Source of the DNA: Norana najaformis
Taxonomy: Eukaryota > Annelida > Clitellata > Crassiclitellata > Hormogastridae
Length of the DNA stretch: 64,000 nucleotides
Direction: 5' to 3'
NCBI GenBank assembly: GCA_964023275.1
Contig: OZ029916.1
Location: 41,932,896 to 41,996,895, forward strand
Under the pieces are notes generated by a model. The model did not search any database and was not told where the DNA came from. It saw nothing but the letters and a program-made list of their open reading frames with translations. Below are positions 11,036 to 22,700 of the stretch, piece after piece; within the stretch, counting starts at the first letter, position 1, and each line of letters begins with the position of its first letter. A program made the position numbers and the translations under genes.

Positions 11036-11702
11036 GCCTTTGCTCTCTTTTCAGCTTCCTATGTTGTTCTAAATATGTCTGTGTCTCTGTTTCTAGATGT
11101 CTGTCTCGACTTTCATTCTTTGTCTGTCTTTTCGCTTTCACTGTTTCCTTCTCTGTCTGTCTGTCTCTTTGTTTTCTTATCTCTCGTCATCACTCTTCCT
11201 ATCTGTCTTCTTTCGTCTTGTTTCGCCGGCCTTTTCTCTGTATGACTCTCTTTTGACTGTCTCACTATGTGCCAATGTATCCCTGTCTCAGTGCCTCTGC
11301 TTCTTCCTTATTCTGTATCTTTGTACGTTCCTTTCTCTATCTCTGTCTTTTACTCTCCATTCCTCTTCCTCCGTTTCAACGCTGTTGTTGGTTATGTTCG
11401 ACCTGGAACAATAAGACAGTATTGACTTTTCCAAGCGCCGCCGCTGCCTCCGATGGACAGGGAGCCTCGTACCCTCTCGCCTTCCCTCGCCCCAGCACCC
11501 GACCGACCGACCGACCGACCGAACGAGGCATCGCCCGCGCGCAGGCCCCTGCGCCGATGGGCGCCGCAACACCGCCCATCGCCAGCAAGCAACAACGCGC
11601 CGAGCCGCTCCGGCCGAGTCGCTCCCTCTATCCATTCGACGATATCATCATCATTATTATTATTACTGTGACGCGCATGCGCAGTCGCGGTTTGCGGCCG
11701 CC

Positions 11703-11843
11703 ATGTTGGACCAGGCGAAATTAAATCTTGATTGTGGAAGTCGTTCAACGGACGACGGTTTGTTTTGGTGTTTTGGCGACGAGGTATTCGTTTCAAAGCG
11801 AGGTCTGATTCGACGAGAACCTTCGAGGCGGAAACTCCTGTAG
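11703..11843 (+). CDS. Short ORF in the CpG region (possible uORF)
   Basis: A 46-codon frame starts at the ATG embedded in the YY1-type site gccgccATGttg and ends at a TAG. It begins MLDQAKLNLDCGSRST and matches no family I know. It lies before the donor at 11997. If that segment is a 5' untranslated exon, this would be an upstream ORF; it could equally be chance. Confidence 0.2.
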   Translation: MLDQAKLNLDCGSRSTDDGLFWCFGDEVFVSKRGLIRREPSRRKLL

Positions 11844-12619
11844 TCGCGAGGTCTGCTTCCGCGACCTGTCGCTGCTGCTGATGTTGATGACGATGCCAAC
11901 GAATTGCCAACGGATAAGGTTTGTCCCCCACAACCGCTTTCGGCCACAGGCGAGAGTGTGGTCTGACACCGACGGCGTGAGTTGAATAGCACACGGGTAA
12001 GTGTTACGCGGCTGGGAAAGAACGCTGATCTCGTTTACCGTAAACAACCGGTTCCAGATTTGTCTGGATTGCCGGATGGCTGGACGGAGGGACGAACGAA
12101 CGGATTATCTGACGGTTTCAGCAGCTGCGTTTGCGGGGGATTGAAGCAGCAGATCTCATTGAATTCTTGTATAAGTTCCATTCAGCAAGTGAGGATTTTG
12201 GCGCCAAACGCCAGAGAAAGACTGAGACGCGTGTTTTCTGTGTCAAGTTGTTCCAAACGGAAGGTCGGAGGGTGGTACTGAGGCAGGCGACGAATCGAAG
12301 AACGCACGTGATGGCAGCAGACGGCGCGCAAGATGAAGGTCGTACCCGGATGTCGGTCAGTTCATCTGTTGAATATCTATCGATAAATTGTGGAGAGCGG
12401 AAGCCAGCGAGTGCGGCATGTAGGCGATGATGCTGAGGTCAAGGTCGTATGATTTGGGTCAGTTCGCCACAATTAGGTCACGGAATGGAGTATGCCGTGT
12501 GCAGAATAGACTCATGTGCGAATTAACTATGGCATGGTATAGTAATTGCAATAAAAAATTTGTATAGCGCCGCTTCAAGAGACTAATCACAGTCGCTCTC
12601 TGAGCTGCTTTAACTTGAC

Positions 12620-13215
12620 GAAAATATAGGCTACGGTATGGTATGTAACGGTTACTGTGGTATGATATCTTATGAAAAGCTTTAGCATGGCATTGTATGC
12701 TATGATATGCAATTGCAGGGTGTGGAATGGTGTGGTATGGAATGGCATAACATGGCATAATGTGATATGGTACAGTATGGTAGGTTGTTGTATGCTATGG
12801 TATGGTATGATGTGAAATGATATATGAGGTTAGTATAGGATATGGTACAAAGTGGTTTGGCATAGTGAGGCATATTATAGTATTGCGTGGTATGGCATTG
12901 TGGGTTATGGTGGGCTATACTGTAATATGGTATGCTTAGTATGTAGTGATATGGTAAGAAATGGTATTGCATGGCTTGCATGGCATGGCTTGACATGGCA
13001 TGGTATGGTGTAGTATGGTATGATAGGCTCTGTTTGGCAGTGGTATAGTGATTAATGGTATGGTATATGTAAGTTAGGTTAGGATGATGGTTTGACATAG
13101 TATAGTATGATTTGCATTGAAATGGTATGACATTGCATTACTTGGTAAGAAATGGTTTGCTAAGCCTTGGATTGGTATGATATGGTATGGCAATGTATGG
13201 TATGGTGGTAAGGTA
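12620..13215. repeat. Degenerate (TGGTA)/(TATGG) array
   Basis: About 600 bases of diverged tatgg/tggta pentamers, such as atggtatggtatga. Long minus-strand open frames here (Tyr/His/Ser-rich) are repeat artefacts. Confidence 0.8.
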
Positions 13216-13840
13216 TGTTGGCATGGTATTATATCTAATCCGTGTTGTTGTGTTGAGTTCTATTCTATTCTATAATTCTAAAGACTTCTACAGCGCTGTT
13301 ATTATTCATGACGCAATCTCGCTTAACCAGTCAACCTGCTTAACTGTCGTCTCCCTTACAACGCTACCAGCCATGCAGATCTTTGCAATCAGCAACACAC
13401 AAAAGCTTTGTATCCCTAACTTCAGAGACTAATGTTCTTAATTCTCCTGATATGGAGTCAGCAATTCTACACCAGCCATCTGGAATACTCTTCCTGTTTA
13501 CATTACTCACACCGTTATCTCGCTGGGTATAATCGTAAAGCTACTTAAGACCTATTTTTAACGTCTTGTTTTTATTGTCCGACCCCTGTGACCCAACCAG
13601 GTCTACGACTTCTTGCTCAGCCGATGGACATATGGCGTGATAACAAACGCTTTGCTTACTACTTATTTACTTACATCGGTCGATGGTCGCTTCAGAGTAA
13701 AACTGCGAAGGTTTTTTCTTTGGTATGGCATTCTTTAGTTACTGATCTGATATTTACTTTAATCGACTTAACGACGATCTTTAGAAGTAATCAATCGATC
13801 GAACTTTGAACTGTCGACTCGCCAGATTAATGTTAGCGCC

Positions 13841-13945
13841 AAAAAAGTCTTTGATTGTCGTGTGTATAAAAAGTCTTTGATTGTCGTGTGTATAAAAAGT
13901 CTTTGATTGTCGTGTGTATAAAAAAGTCTTTGATTGTCTTATGTA
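13841..13945. repeat. 26-bp tandem repeat, four copies
   Basis: Four near-identical units containing 'agtctttgattgtcgtgtgt' and separated by ataaaaa; the last is truncated and altered. Confidence 0.9.
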
Positions 13946-13964
13946 GGCTATAATTAAAGAAACG

Positions 13965-14400
13965 AATAGCTCATCGATTGGCTGCCCATAGAAAAGCGAG
14001 TAATTTTCACAACTGGGCTAATTGTATAAGAGACTCTGCAGTTAAGCCACCCTCACTATCTTCTTACTCTACTCACTCTTAGCACTTGTCTCTACCCGAC
14101 CAGGTTTTCTGGCTGTCGAAATCTGACTATTTCTTGGACAAGACATCACTCAGCAGGGTCTTTTCTGTCACTCGCTCTACACTCTGGAACCCTTTTCCGG
14201 CAAACGTTCGCTCAGCAAAGTCTGTTTTGACTTTCAGATCTTGACTAAATACTACTCTCTTCCTGGACTCATTTCCTACGTAAGCTGCTGTGTCTTTTCG
14301 GATTACCTTCTTGGATTGTCGACTGGACTCACCCTATAATTTAGTTTGCACAACATTTTGCTTAGTTACGACCATCGACTAATGCGTTGGGCATTATTAG
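13965..14400 (+). mobile_element. LINE 3' end, diverged family E
   Basis: Begins with 'cgattggctgcccatagaaa', which matches the HWLPIEQR segment of the copy at 17325. It later encodes FSVTRSTLWNPFPANVRSAKS, a LINE C-terminus variant, and ends in 'cgaccatcgactaatgcgtt'. The frame is broken in several places. Confidence 0.6.
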
Positions 14401-14659
14401 AAGTTCTCATACTATATGTATTATCACAAGAGTACTTGATTTATGGACATACAAGTCTTTGCACGTACGAACCTATTAACGATTTTTGTAACTCAAACTA
14501 TGAGCATCTGACAGACTGCCGCTACAAAATCTTTCTCGAGTTATCCTGACTATGCACTTGCGGAAGCATTTCATAGGGGCTTTTCCCCGCCACGACAGCT
14601 GAGACTAAAGTCTAGACCCGTCCATATCTCATCGAAATGTAAACGTGTTGTTTTCCTCG

Positions 14660-14815
14660 CTAGTGCCCACGTGATAAAATACGCACCATCCGACGTCACA
14701 CCCACGTCAGAATGCCCTTGATACACGTGAGCTAGACACTCCCAGCATTCTGAGACACGTGATCCCTGCCTGTCAGCTAGACGTACTCAATGACCGCAAG
14801 CACGTGATTATCGCG
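14660..14815. promoter_or_regulatory. Cluster of four CACGTG E-boxes
   Basis: Perfect CACGTG palindromes at 14668-14673, 14724-14729, 14756-14761 and 14801-14806, each followed by A (CACGTGA). A gacgtcac CRE-like half site lies at 14692-14699. bHLH-Zip factors (MITF/TFE, USF, CLOCK-type) bind this core. There is no adjacent start codon, so the target is unknown. Confidence 0.35.
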
Positions 14816-14989
14816 TGGACACACAAGTCAGCAACCAAAAGACATCAAGGATCAATTCCGCCTTAGCGCGGGAAACCCTCCAGCCAATCACAAACATGTC
14901 AACAACGTGATGACTCATCACCGTTGCATCGTGAAAACTTCTATGCAAACACGCGCTTAAAACTTGCTGCCTAATTAGCGTAATAGTAC

Positions 14990-15490
14990 TCTCCTGTACT
15001 CTATTCTACTCTACTGTATTCTACTTTCTGCCTGTATTAATCTGTTTTACTATATTCAAGTCTATCTCTATACTTTATTCTGCCTTACTCTTCTGTATTC
15101 TACTCTACCCCACTCTAACATACTCTAGTCTTTGCAGCTCTTAGTAATATACTGCGTTTTACTCTTCTCTTAGCATTCATTGGACCAACCATCTGGATAT
15201 TGACCTGATTACGGCTTGGGTTTGGTGCGCCATCAGTTGATGGCTTGTGCTTTAGTTACCAGTGCTATATAAGTTGTCAATTAATAACCATAAAAATAAA
15301 TAATGGTAATGAGAATTCTATTCTACCCTTCTCAACTGTATTCTGCCCTGCGCTTCGATTATACTGTACTGTCAAAGAATTCCACTCTTAATACAACGCT
15401 GCTCAGTATTGCACTATATTTTACGTTATTCTACCCTACTCTATTCAACTCTATTCTACTCCACTCTATTCTATTTTACTCTACTCTGGT
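14990..15490. repeat. Degenerate (CTCTA)/(TTCTA) array
   Basis: Diverged tactc/tattc pentamers flanking a unique-looking core at ~15180-15300. No gene. Confidence 0.7.
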
Positions 15491-15504
15491 GAACTATTAG
15501 TACT

Positions 15505-15945
15505 GACTTCTATAGTGCCATTATAATTCATGGTAAAAATGGTATCAATTGGCGTTGTCTTCGTAGTGAAACTGCTGTCGGTAATTTAGTTGAGAGATAT
15601 CCAAAATCCGATTGGCCAAGGAAACCAAAATTCAGTGCCTGGCGGTTAAGCAAGTGGAAGCAGACGAGTGGTGAGTTTAGACCAGAATCACATTTAAAGA
15701 GTGACAGAATGCACAAAAATGGGCAGTGAATTCCAAAGCTTCTAACCATCGAGAACGCCCGAAAGGCCAACGCTTTTTTGGTGCTAGATATAACAAGAGT
15801 CAATGCATGCAGGAATCAATGCAGTAGTTATTGCTAATAGAGATGAGCAAAGATCAGAGATAAGTCGGCTGATTTAAATGTAATATGTTGTGAACTATAT
15901 AGGTTAAAAACTTAAATTCTTTCCTCGATAGGCAGCCAGTGTAAT
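15505..15945 (-). mobile_element. LINE 3' end, family E (reverse)
   Basis: Begins with the inverted tail 'tatagtgccattataattca'. It contains 'gtgaattccaaagcttctaa' and 'gcaggaatcaatgcagtagt', paralleling the copy at 8430-8885. On the minus strand, remnants of the LINE C-terminal segment (..SFGIHCPF..) are frame-shifted. Confidence 0.6.
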
Positions 15946-16640
15946 GAATGCCATTATGGGTTGAATATGTTGATATTTTAGTGGTCTTTGTTATGGAAAT
16001 ATTGAACCATTTTAGTTTATAGCGAATGGCGAAATGTAGTCAGTGAACAAAATTAGGTTTGTTTTGTTTAAATTTAGTAAGAAATCGTGCGAAATAAAAG
16101 TAAAACACACTTGTTATTCACGCCTACATGAACGAAGAAACTCTTGAGAAGTGTACCTTTGAAGTGTTTGGATCTACCCGAAATAGCGTTTCTCTGAATC
16201 TGCATCTACTTCCGGCCGGGGATGGTATACAACTATGCAGGCACCGTTCTTAGAACTTCTCTCAAAAAGTTCCGTCTTTCACCGGTGCTGCGGTCGGAAC
16301 GCCTCTGAGTAGATATCTTAACTGGCGCTATATCGTAAAAGAATAAATGAATTTGCTACTGATATTTAAACAGTAGTCGTATAAAGGCAAGTCCTAACCC
16401 GCACAATATAATTATAACCTATTTGATCTTGACTGGTTCTATCCAATGGACTGATTATGGAATTACTTAGAAACGACCGTCGAGTGATGTCCTGGGTGTT
16501 ATATACGAAAAAGGCGCTAGAAAAGTTTCCAGATGAACTCCGACGCAGGCGTTTTGAAGCGCTCAGCCGATCAGCTACCATCTTGCACTTTGTTTATCAC
16601 TGGTGGCCTTCTGTCCTTTGAATCATATGTCAGTTCTACA
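15945..16640. other. Intergenic; possible further LINE-derived sequence
   Basis: A segment at ~16225-16350 ends in 'ggcgctatatcgtaaaagaa', which resembles a LINE 3' tail. No coding frame was recognised elsewhere. Confidence 0.35.
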
Positions 16641-16644
16641 ACTG

Positions 16645-16880
16645 GCCTAGTTAGCTACATTGGTAAGTGCGTACGCCAAGGAGCCTCTATGCGTGAGGAT
16701 CCCAGGTTCGCGTCCCGGTCGTGTCTTATTTCAGAGATTTAAATCTCGGGCTAGTACGGTCCGTGCACGGGGGCCTTAAATGGCGTGGCGCCCATTCAAA
16801 CGGACAGCGGTGGTGAAGGATCTCACCCCATAAATTCATTGCAAAAAGAGCAGGGTCGAGGCCATACGATCGCTATATAA
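16645..16880 (+). mobile_element. tRNA-derived SINE, family C
   Basis: Head with an A-box-like 'tagctacattggtaagtgcg' and a B-box-like 'ggttcgcgtccc' at ~16704. The body has 'gccttaaatggcgtggcgcc' and 'ggtgaaggatctcacc', and the tail is 'gatcgctatataaaa'. A reverse-oriented partial copy is at 50040-50185. Confidence 0.75.
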
Positions 16881-16939
16881 AACCGATACATTTACATTTA
16901 ACATATCGATAATAATGGCAGGTTCTTGGAATGAAAGCA

Positions 16940-17105
16940 ACAGATGTCATGCAATGTAATGCAATGTAATGTAATATCCAATCTAATCTAAGCCAATCTG
17001 ATCTACTCCAAGCCAATCTCATCTGATCCAATCGATTGTAATCCGATCCACAATCTAGCCTAGTCTATTCTATCCTTATCTAGTCTATTGTATTCTACTT
17101 TATTC
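16940..17105. repeat. Degenerate (AATCT)/(ATCCA) array
   Basis: Diverged pentamers, such as aatctaatctaagcc and gatccaatc, running into tctattctatcc. They probably include an old LINE pentamer tail. Confidence 0.6.
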
Positions 17106-17205
17106 TATGTTTTTATATCGCCATTTTCAAAGTAATTGTTCACCTAAAAATGGAACCTCAGTCAGCAAACATTCTCCTTTAGGAACGTCAAGTCGAAATC
17201 TTATA

Positions 17206-17305
<100 letters not shown>

Positions 17306-17324
17306 CTTTACAGTGCAGGCTGTA

Positions 17325-17765
17325 CACTTCCAGTACACTGGCTGCCCATCGAACAAAGAATCCTGTTTAGAATTTGTTTTGTGGTTTTCAAAGTATTAAT
17401 TCCAATCGGCGACCTATCGCTGCTCCTTGTTCACCACTCTTACCAACAAATACTGCACTCCATCAACGGACATAAGTCTTGCTGTTCCGCACACCAGAAC
17501 ACACTTGGGCTCTCGAGCGCTCTCGATGGCTGGTCCAAAGCTTTGCAATTCGCTGCCGAGCTCTATGCGTTCTGTCAGTTCTTTACTGTTATCAAAGTCT
17601 AAGTTTAAGACCCCTATGTGTTAACCTGATTATTCACCGTAAACCGACTTCTAGTGTCCCTGAAATATCGAATATTGAATATAGACTTCTCCAACGGCTT
17701 ATGTTTCTTTGACTACGGTTTCACTTGAAACGACCAGCGATTAGTACCTTGTGCGTTATGCATCA
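17325..17765 (+). mobile_element. LINE 3' end, family E (best preserved)
   Basis: Frames encode [21 protein letters not shown], then NKYCTPST.., then ALSMAGPKLCNSLPSSM..SVSS. This is the usual order at the C-terminus of CR1/L2/Jockey-like LINE reverse transcriptases. Frame changes between segments show it is a pseudogene. The 3' tail 'cttgaaacgaccagcgatta' follows. Confidence 0.75.
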
Positions 17766-18391
17766 TGTTAACGGGGATGGAATGTCACTGGGTTAAATAA
17801 GATCAAAAAAGATCACAGCAAAAGATTAGTTGAAGAAATCATGTTGGATACTGTAAGTTTGGGTCGGTTCTTATGTTCTGTGAGGAACATGTGTCTCTCC
17901 AATTCATCTTCCAATGTAATCATCGACTACCTCAGCAAGAAACGCTTTGATCCAATATGATGTGTCTAGTTTTCGGACTCACAGCCATATTTTAGACCTA
18001 TAAGAACATAAAAGAAAATTAACGAGGAATTGAGGTATGCGTGTTGTTTGTTTGCGCTGTAGAAGTGATAACTTGGATGGCTGAAAGAATTAACAGAACA
18101 GGAAACTCAGCTAAGAGGACCCTAAGAGGACAACTGGTATCGATTAACCTTTGAAGTTCGGGAGGAAGACACCTTGATGAAGAATATCTCTACAGCGCCA
18201 CAAGACCTTGCCGAACCTAGCGAACTCTCTCGAATCACTGAAGCGTGTCGACACATTAGAGATCCGATCTCTAAGATAACTGAAGACGCGTGAAACCTTG
18301 GCGGAAACCTAACGATCGCTCTTGAATCACTAAAGCGTGTCGAAACGCTGGTAGATGCATGTGATGATACATTGAAGCCGAACTAGCTGAT
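17765..18391 (+). other. 5' flank of the GPR158-like gene
   Basis: No strong core-promoter motif is visible. Two related segments, 'cgaactctctcgaatcactg aagcgtgtcg' and 'gctcttgaatcactaaagcgtgtcg', form a diverged direct repeat at ~18220-18345. This stretch may hold the 5' untranslated region. Confidence 0.4.
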
Positions 18392-19707
18392 ATGTTATCG
18401 TCGCGTGAAATAATTGTTAACCGAACGATTCTGCTGTTCTACTTCATTTGTTTCTGCTCACCCGGCCGTGCTTTCGCCGGCCTCGTCATGCCTCGATCGG
18501 CTTCAGTCAGGCGTGACCTGGACCGTGGAACTTGGCATCGCTGGTTCCGCAGCACGTCAAAAACCGCTGTCAGGTTTCGTTTGAACGAATCTGTCGGATA
18601 TGCTTCACCCGATTGGGACTTTGAGCTGAAAGGTCTTGCCAAAGACGCTTCTACTAACACTCAGCTGAACGGTCCATTGCACCTCAAGAATTCGGGCTTT
18701 GCAACTGCTTCCTCCTCGAATCCGCTAGTTGGTCACCAGTACCTGGAAGAGACGAGCTACTCAGAAGAGGACAGTCAAAAGAAGTACGCTGGACGCTTCG
18801 AAAGTACGGTCGAGTACGTGGACAGGAAAGCAGACGACCTGCGAAGGCCATCTGATCAAGGGACGGCGACGACAGCTAAAAGCTACGAATTTTACAGCCA
18901 GGTTGAAAACGTGGATCTCAAGGAGTGGCTGCAGAGGGACGGGAAAGGCAAGACAGTTGGGAAGAAGAGTAAGCGGGAAGTGACGGATGTGGACTTCCGT
19001 TGTGTCAGCGAGGCAGAATCCGAACAGCTGAGAGATCTCTGGAAGAGGAACCTGAAGGCGACTGCTGCCCTTGAGTACATCGAGATGGGTTGGGACAACG
19101 CAAGGCGAGGCACGTGTCCAGCCAACTGTACAATGCGCCTCAACTACGAACTGATGACGTCCGACGCTCTAAGCGCCACCTACCGCCAGCAGACGGCTAG
19201 GGTGTGGCAGATGACGAATACCCTTGCGAACGTATTCCGGTTAAGAGCCGAGAACTCGAACGTCGTTGAAGAAAATCTCATCGTCCTCCTGCTCGAAGGT
19301 CTCGTCAACAGCGACGCGCTCATTTCCGGCGCTACTGTGGCGCTCCTCAAGGACACTCCGGATGACAGGCCGCAGCATCCGGTTGTGCTGGCAGTATACA
19401 GGACCACGGTAGTCGATCGTTTGCGGTTTAAAAACCTGACGCGGCGGGAGGCTAGTGGCGACGAGAGAGACCGCGATGGGTGGCTGTGGGATGTCACTGC
19501 CCGGGTCAGGTCCAACAAACCTCACAAAGACAACACTCTCTGCCACCTGCAGAGTCAGGTCCCGCTCGAAACCATGGTCCTTGATCAAACGGGTCTCTTC
19601 GGCGTCTGGGGACTTCCGGTGTTTGACTGTGCCGCCCTGAGGACCTGGACGTTGCACTACGCGGTTCCGCTGTTTGCGTGCGTTTCGCAGGAGGAACTGG
19701 CTCTAAG
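18392..19707 (+). CDS. GPR158-like: GPR158-like exon 1: signal peptide and Cache-like ectodomain
   Basis: 438 codons plus two bases (AG of an Arg codon); donor ctctaag|gtaaga. The start ATG at 18392 is followed by a hydrophobic segment (TILLFYFICFC). Sequons NCT and NLT are present. The end (GLPVFDCAALRTW...VPLFACV) resembles the FDCG...W..TY..PFF stretch of the GPR158 Cache domain. Confidence 0.9.
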
Positions 19708-22700
19708 GTAAGATCACAACAGAGCTATAAAAGCTGATAGGAGTTGAATCAGTTTGACCCTAGACAAGACCAAGTCAGGACAAGTCTAGCCCGTGACCTG
19801 CCCATTCTTGGCAAAAACCTGGCGTGATCAAAACTGACCTCGAGAACCTGACTTTGTCAAAACCGACCTGGCGCAGAATTTAAAAAAATGCCAATAGTAG
19901 GCCTATATTATCTTACCTTTCCGTACCTTATATTGCCCCACCTTATGTTTACAATGCCTTGCCTTACCTTGCATCGCCTTACTTCGTCTCACCTTTGTTA
20001 CCTTGCCTTATATTGCTTTACCTTGCCTTGCCTTTATCTACCTTACCTTGCATATATCTTACCTCACCTTACCTTTCCTTACAGTACATTGCCTTGCCTT
20101 CTCTTAAAAGGTTATTCATACATGAAAAGGTTTTGAGCATTTTGTCATGGCAATTGATTTTACGTGTTGGTCTCTGGATTCGAACCCAGATCGCACACGG
20201 AATAGGCGAACCCTTTTGCCTATCGATTTTGTTTTGACTGAGCCCCTGTGAATAAGCTGGTCCCCGCGGCGCGGCTTTCGTTGGGCGCTGTAGAAATCTT
20301 GAGATTACGATTACGATTAGGCTAACGCTCTGCCACCTTACCACCTTCTAACAGTCGTAGAAACATCCAGTGTTTAATGACATCTTCGGGCAACGCACGT
20401 CTGCCTTACCATACATGTTACCTGTGCACAGTGTATCAACATTTCAATGACATACGGTCGAGTACATGAAAAGGTATACCAAGAGAAGGTGGTTAATTTT
20501 TGTTTGACGAAGTTGCTTAGCGTCGCCCCCTCCTTTATCCAGGCTTGGGACTGGCACCACCAACACGAAGCGAACTATTTTGAAGAATTAAACAATATGT
20601 CCGAAACAATCGAGTTTAAGGTGTCTAAACAGTTCGAGAAAAGTGACGATGAAAGCCGAGGCAGTAAAAGTGCTTTAACCACATCTCGTGGCTGCCAGGG
20701 CAGTCGATATCGACCTTACCTTTAACCTAAAAATAGCAGACAATAATCTTCTTTGGAATTGTATTCAGTGTCGCTGTTTATACTCGGCAAAGATGATTAA
20801 TGTAACATTACGAGCTCCTAGTTTACAATTAATATATCTTTAATAGTTCTTATTTTTCTATTTTTGTCCTCAATAATTAGATAATTATAATATAAATGTC
20901 TCTTACTTTGTCATAACCAAAACCAGCTTGAACATAGTACAGCTTATTAACGTTTAGATGGATGTATTCCAACTGTTTAGCGACATCTTATGGCATCAAA
21001 GGCCGTCGGAGTCCACATCAAATATTTTTATACAGTTTTCATAGAGCATTATCTCAGCTAATTAATGTTTATTAAAAGCAACTGAACATAGTGCGTCAAA
21101 TGAAAACGTTCCAGAAGCATTCAAGCACGCCTTTTTATTAAACAGTTGGACTATTGTGCAGTGTTAGCGACATCTTACGGCAGCCAGAGCCATTATTGAC
21201 CGATACATTATCTTTCCATTTTAAAGTTCTCTTCCAAGTGGGTTTTGGAAGTCCATCCGAAAAATTCCCCTGGACATTCCCCCAGACTTTTCCTCCTGGT
21301 TGTTTACCCAGTAGGACAATTCTCTTTGGACAATTTACCCGGATGCTTGTGTAACAAACTGCGATATTTCGCGATTAGTGACAATATGGAAGGGCGCAAT
21401 TAATATGCTTAGCAACTGTTATCTCAAACGGAATCTACAGTATATAACTTGTTAATGTCGTTAGCACATGCTTTTAGTTAGAAAGAATACAGCTGACGAT
21501 GCTTATAGAAAGTTCAAGTAGTCTACAGCGGTTATATTTATTAAGCAAAAAAAACGTAAAAATAGGCGACGTTAAGAGCCTGTAATAAAAAGCGATAATT
21601 CCATCACTCAGTGGATGGTCAGTACATTAACAATGCTAAATGACTGCTACTTAAGCTACAGTATCTACAATAGCCTACACAGAATGCAAGTGTAAGGTCT
21701 CGGCTTTCACGAAAAGCATACAAGCGATCGAGCCTGGATTATTTATGGTTAAGGCACCTAATTTGCAGCTGTGAACTTCTAGTAAGAGGCAACAAATACT
21801 ATAAGAACTTCTACTAAACAACTAACTTGATATTAATGAACAGAACTAATTAGTCTGGACTTGTAATCTTGTACTGCTATTAAATAACTTGTTTCAGTCG
21901 GATTTCCTACTGACGATGTTTTGCAGATAAAAGCCACGCGCATAACCCGGAGAAAAGACCAGAGGGAAATGTCCGGGTATACCTCTGAATATGTGTTGCC
22001 ACCTAGCGACTGCCACTGGCAGCAATGACGAAATTGGCCACCCGCCTTCGTATGCCGAGGCTAGAAAAATGAAGTCGCTAACACTTCATACCAATGACTG
22101 CCTCTTGGAGCAAATTAATTTAATGGACTTCTCTTCTTTAAGACCAAGAAGAAATCCATGGTCTCAGGACCAGAGGCGATTTTAGTGTTTACATCGAAAA
22201 CCGATGTTAAAAGGGCCTTTGAACCAGAACTACTATCTTTACTGTGTTGAAACCGGACAACTTATTGTGCTATTCCAACCACATTAGATTTGCACCCATG
22301 GGAACTGTGGGGTGAGTTTAATGCTGCTGTGCGTATGTGCATGCGCAGGGGCGTGCTGAAGGTTGACCTTGACCTGACCGCAGTCGACATCAACCAGTGC
22401 AACGGCAACGAAGTATTCTCTGCGACTCATCGGTGTCCAGATAAATCGCAGGTCACTTGCTTACTCACTTTTTTACCCACATTCATTTACTCGCACACTC
22501 TGTCACCCATTCGCCTACTTGCTTACTAACAGTTGCACGCTGAATCCCTCAGTCATTGCCTCGCTTACACACCCACTCACACGCACACCCACTCACACGC
22601 CCACTCACAAACATCCACAAACACCCACTCACTCCCACACACACCCACTCACACCCACTCATACACACCCACGCACACCCACTCATACACACCCACTCAC

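Larger units (their letters stand above)
10639..12430 (+). promoter_or_regulatory. CpG-rich promoter-like region with NRF1- and YY1-type sites
   Basis: GC- and CpG-rich compared with its surroundings. NRF1-type palindromes occur at 10639-10647 (gcatgcgcg), 10931-10941 (cgcgcatgcgc) and 11673-11683 (gcgcatgcgca). A YY1-type gccgccatgttg lies at 11697-11708, and a strong donor (cgg|gtaagt) at 11997. In animals this combination marks broadly expressed TATA-less promoters. The next gene on this strand is the GPR158-like receptor 6.4 kb downstream, so an untranslated first exon for it is plausible but unproven. A (CT)n tract interrupts the region. Confidence 0.5.
19708..22348 (+). other. Intron 1 of the GPR158-like gene
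   Basis: Holds a (CCTTA)n-type array at ~19900-20105, a family D LINE tail at ~20185-20320 and a SINE-like fragment at ~21990-22150. Two copies of a short dispersed motif are present near 20980 (catcttatggcatcaaaggc) and 21170. The rest is AT-rich and without recognised genes. Confidence 0.7.

Noticed and set aside
12700..13098. 132-codon minus-strand frame rich in Tyr, His and Ser
   Set aside because: Translation of a degenerate pentamer array; no domain and no conserved composition.
20447..20725. 92-codon frame with coding-like composition in intron 1 of the receptor
   Set aside because: Part of it is a dispersed repeat (inverted copy of 31384-31450). No domain and no splice support.
22288..22348. 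Upstream acceptor (acattag|) as the start of receptor exon 2
   Set aside because: It would put the EGF-like segment out of frame with exon 1. The acceptor at 22347-22348 restores phase and removes residues that have no counterpart in the family.
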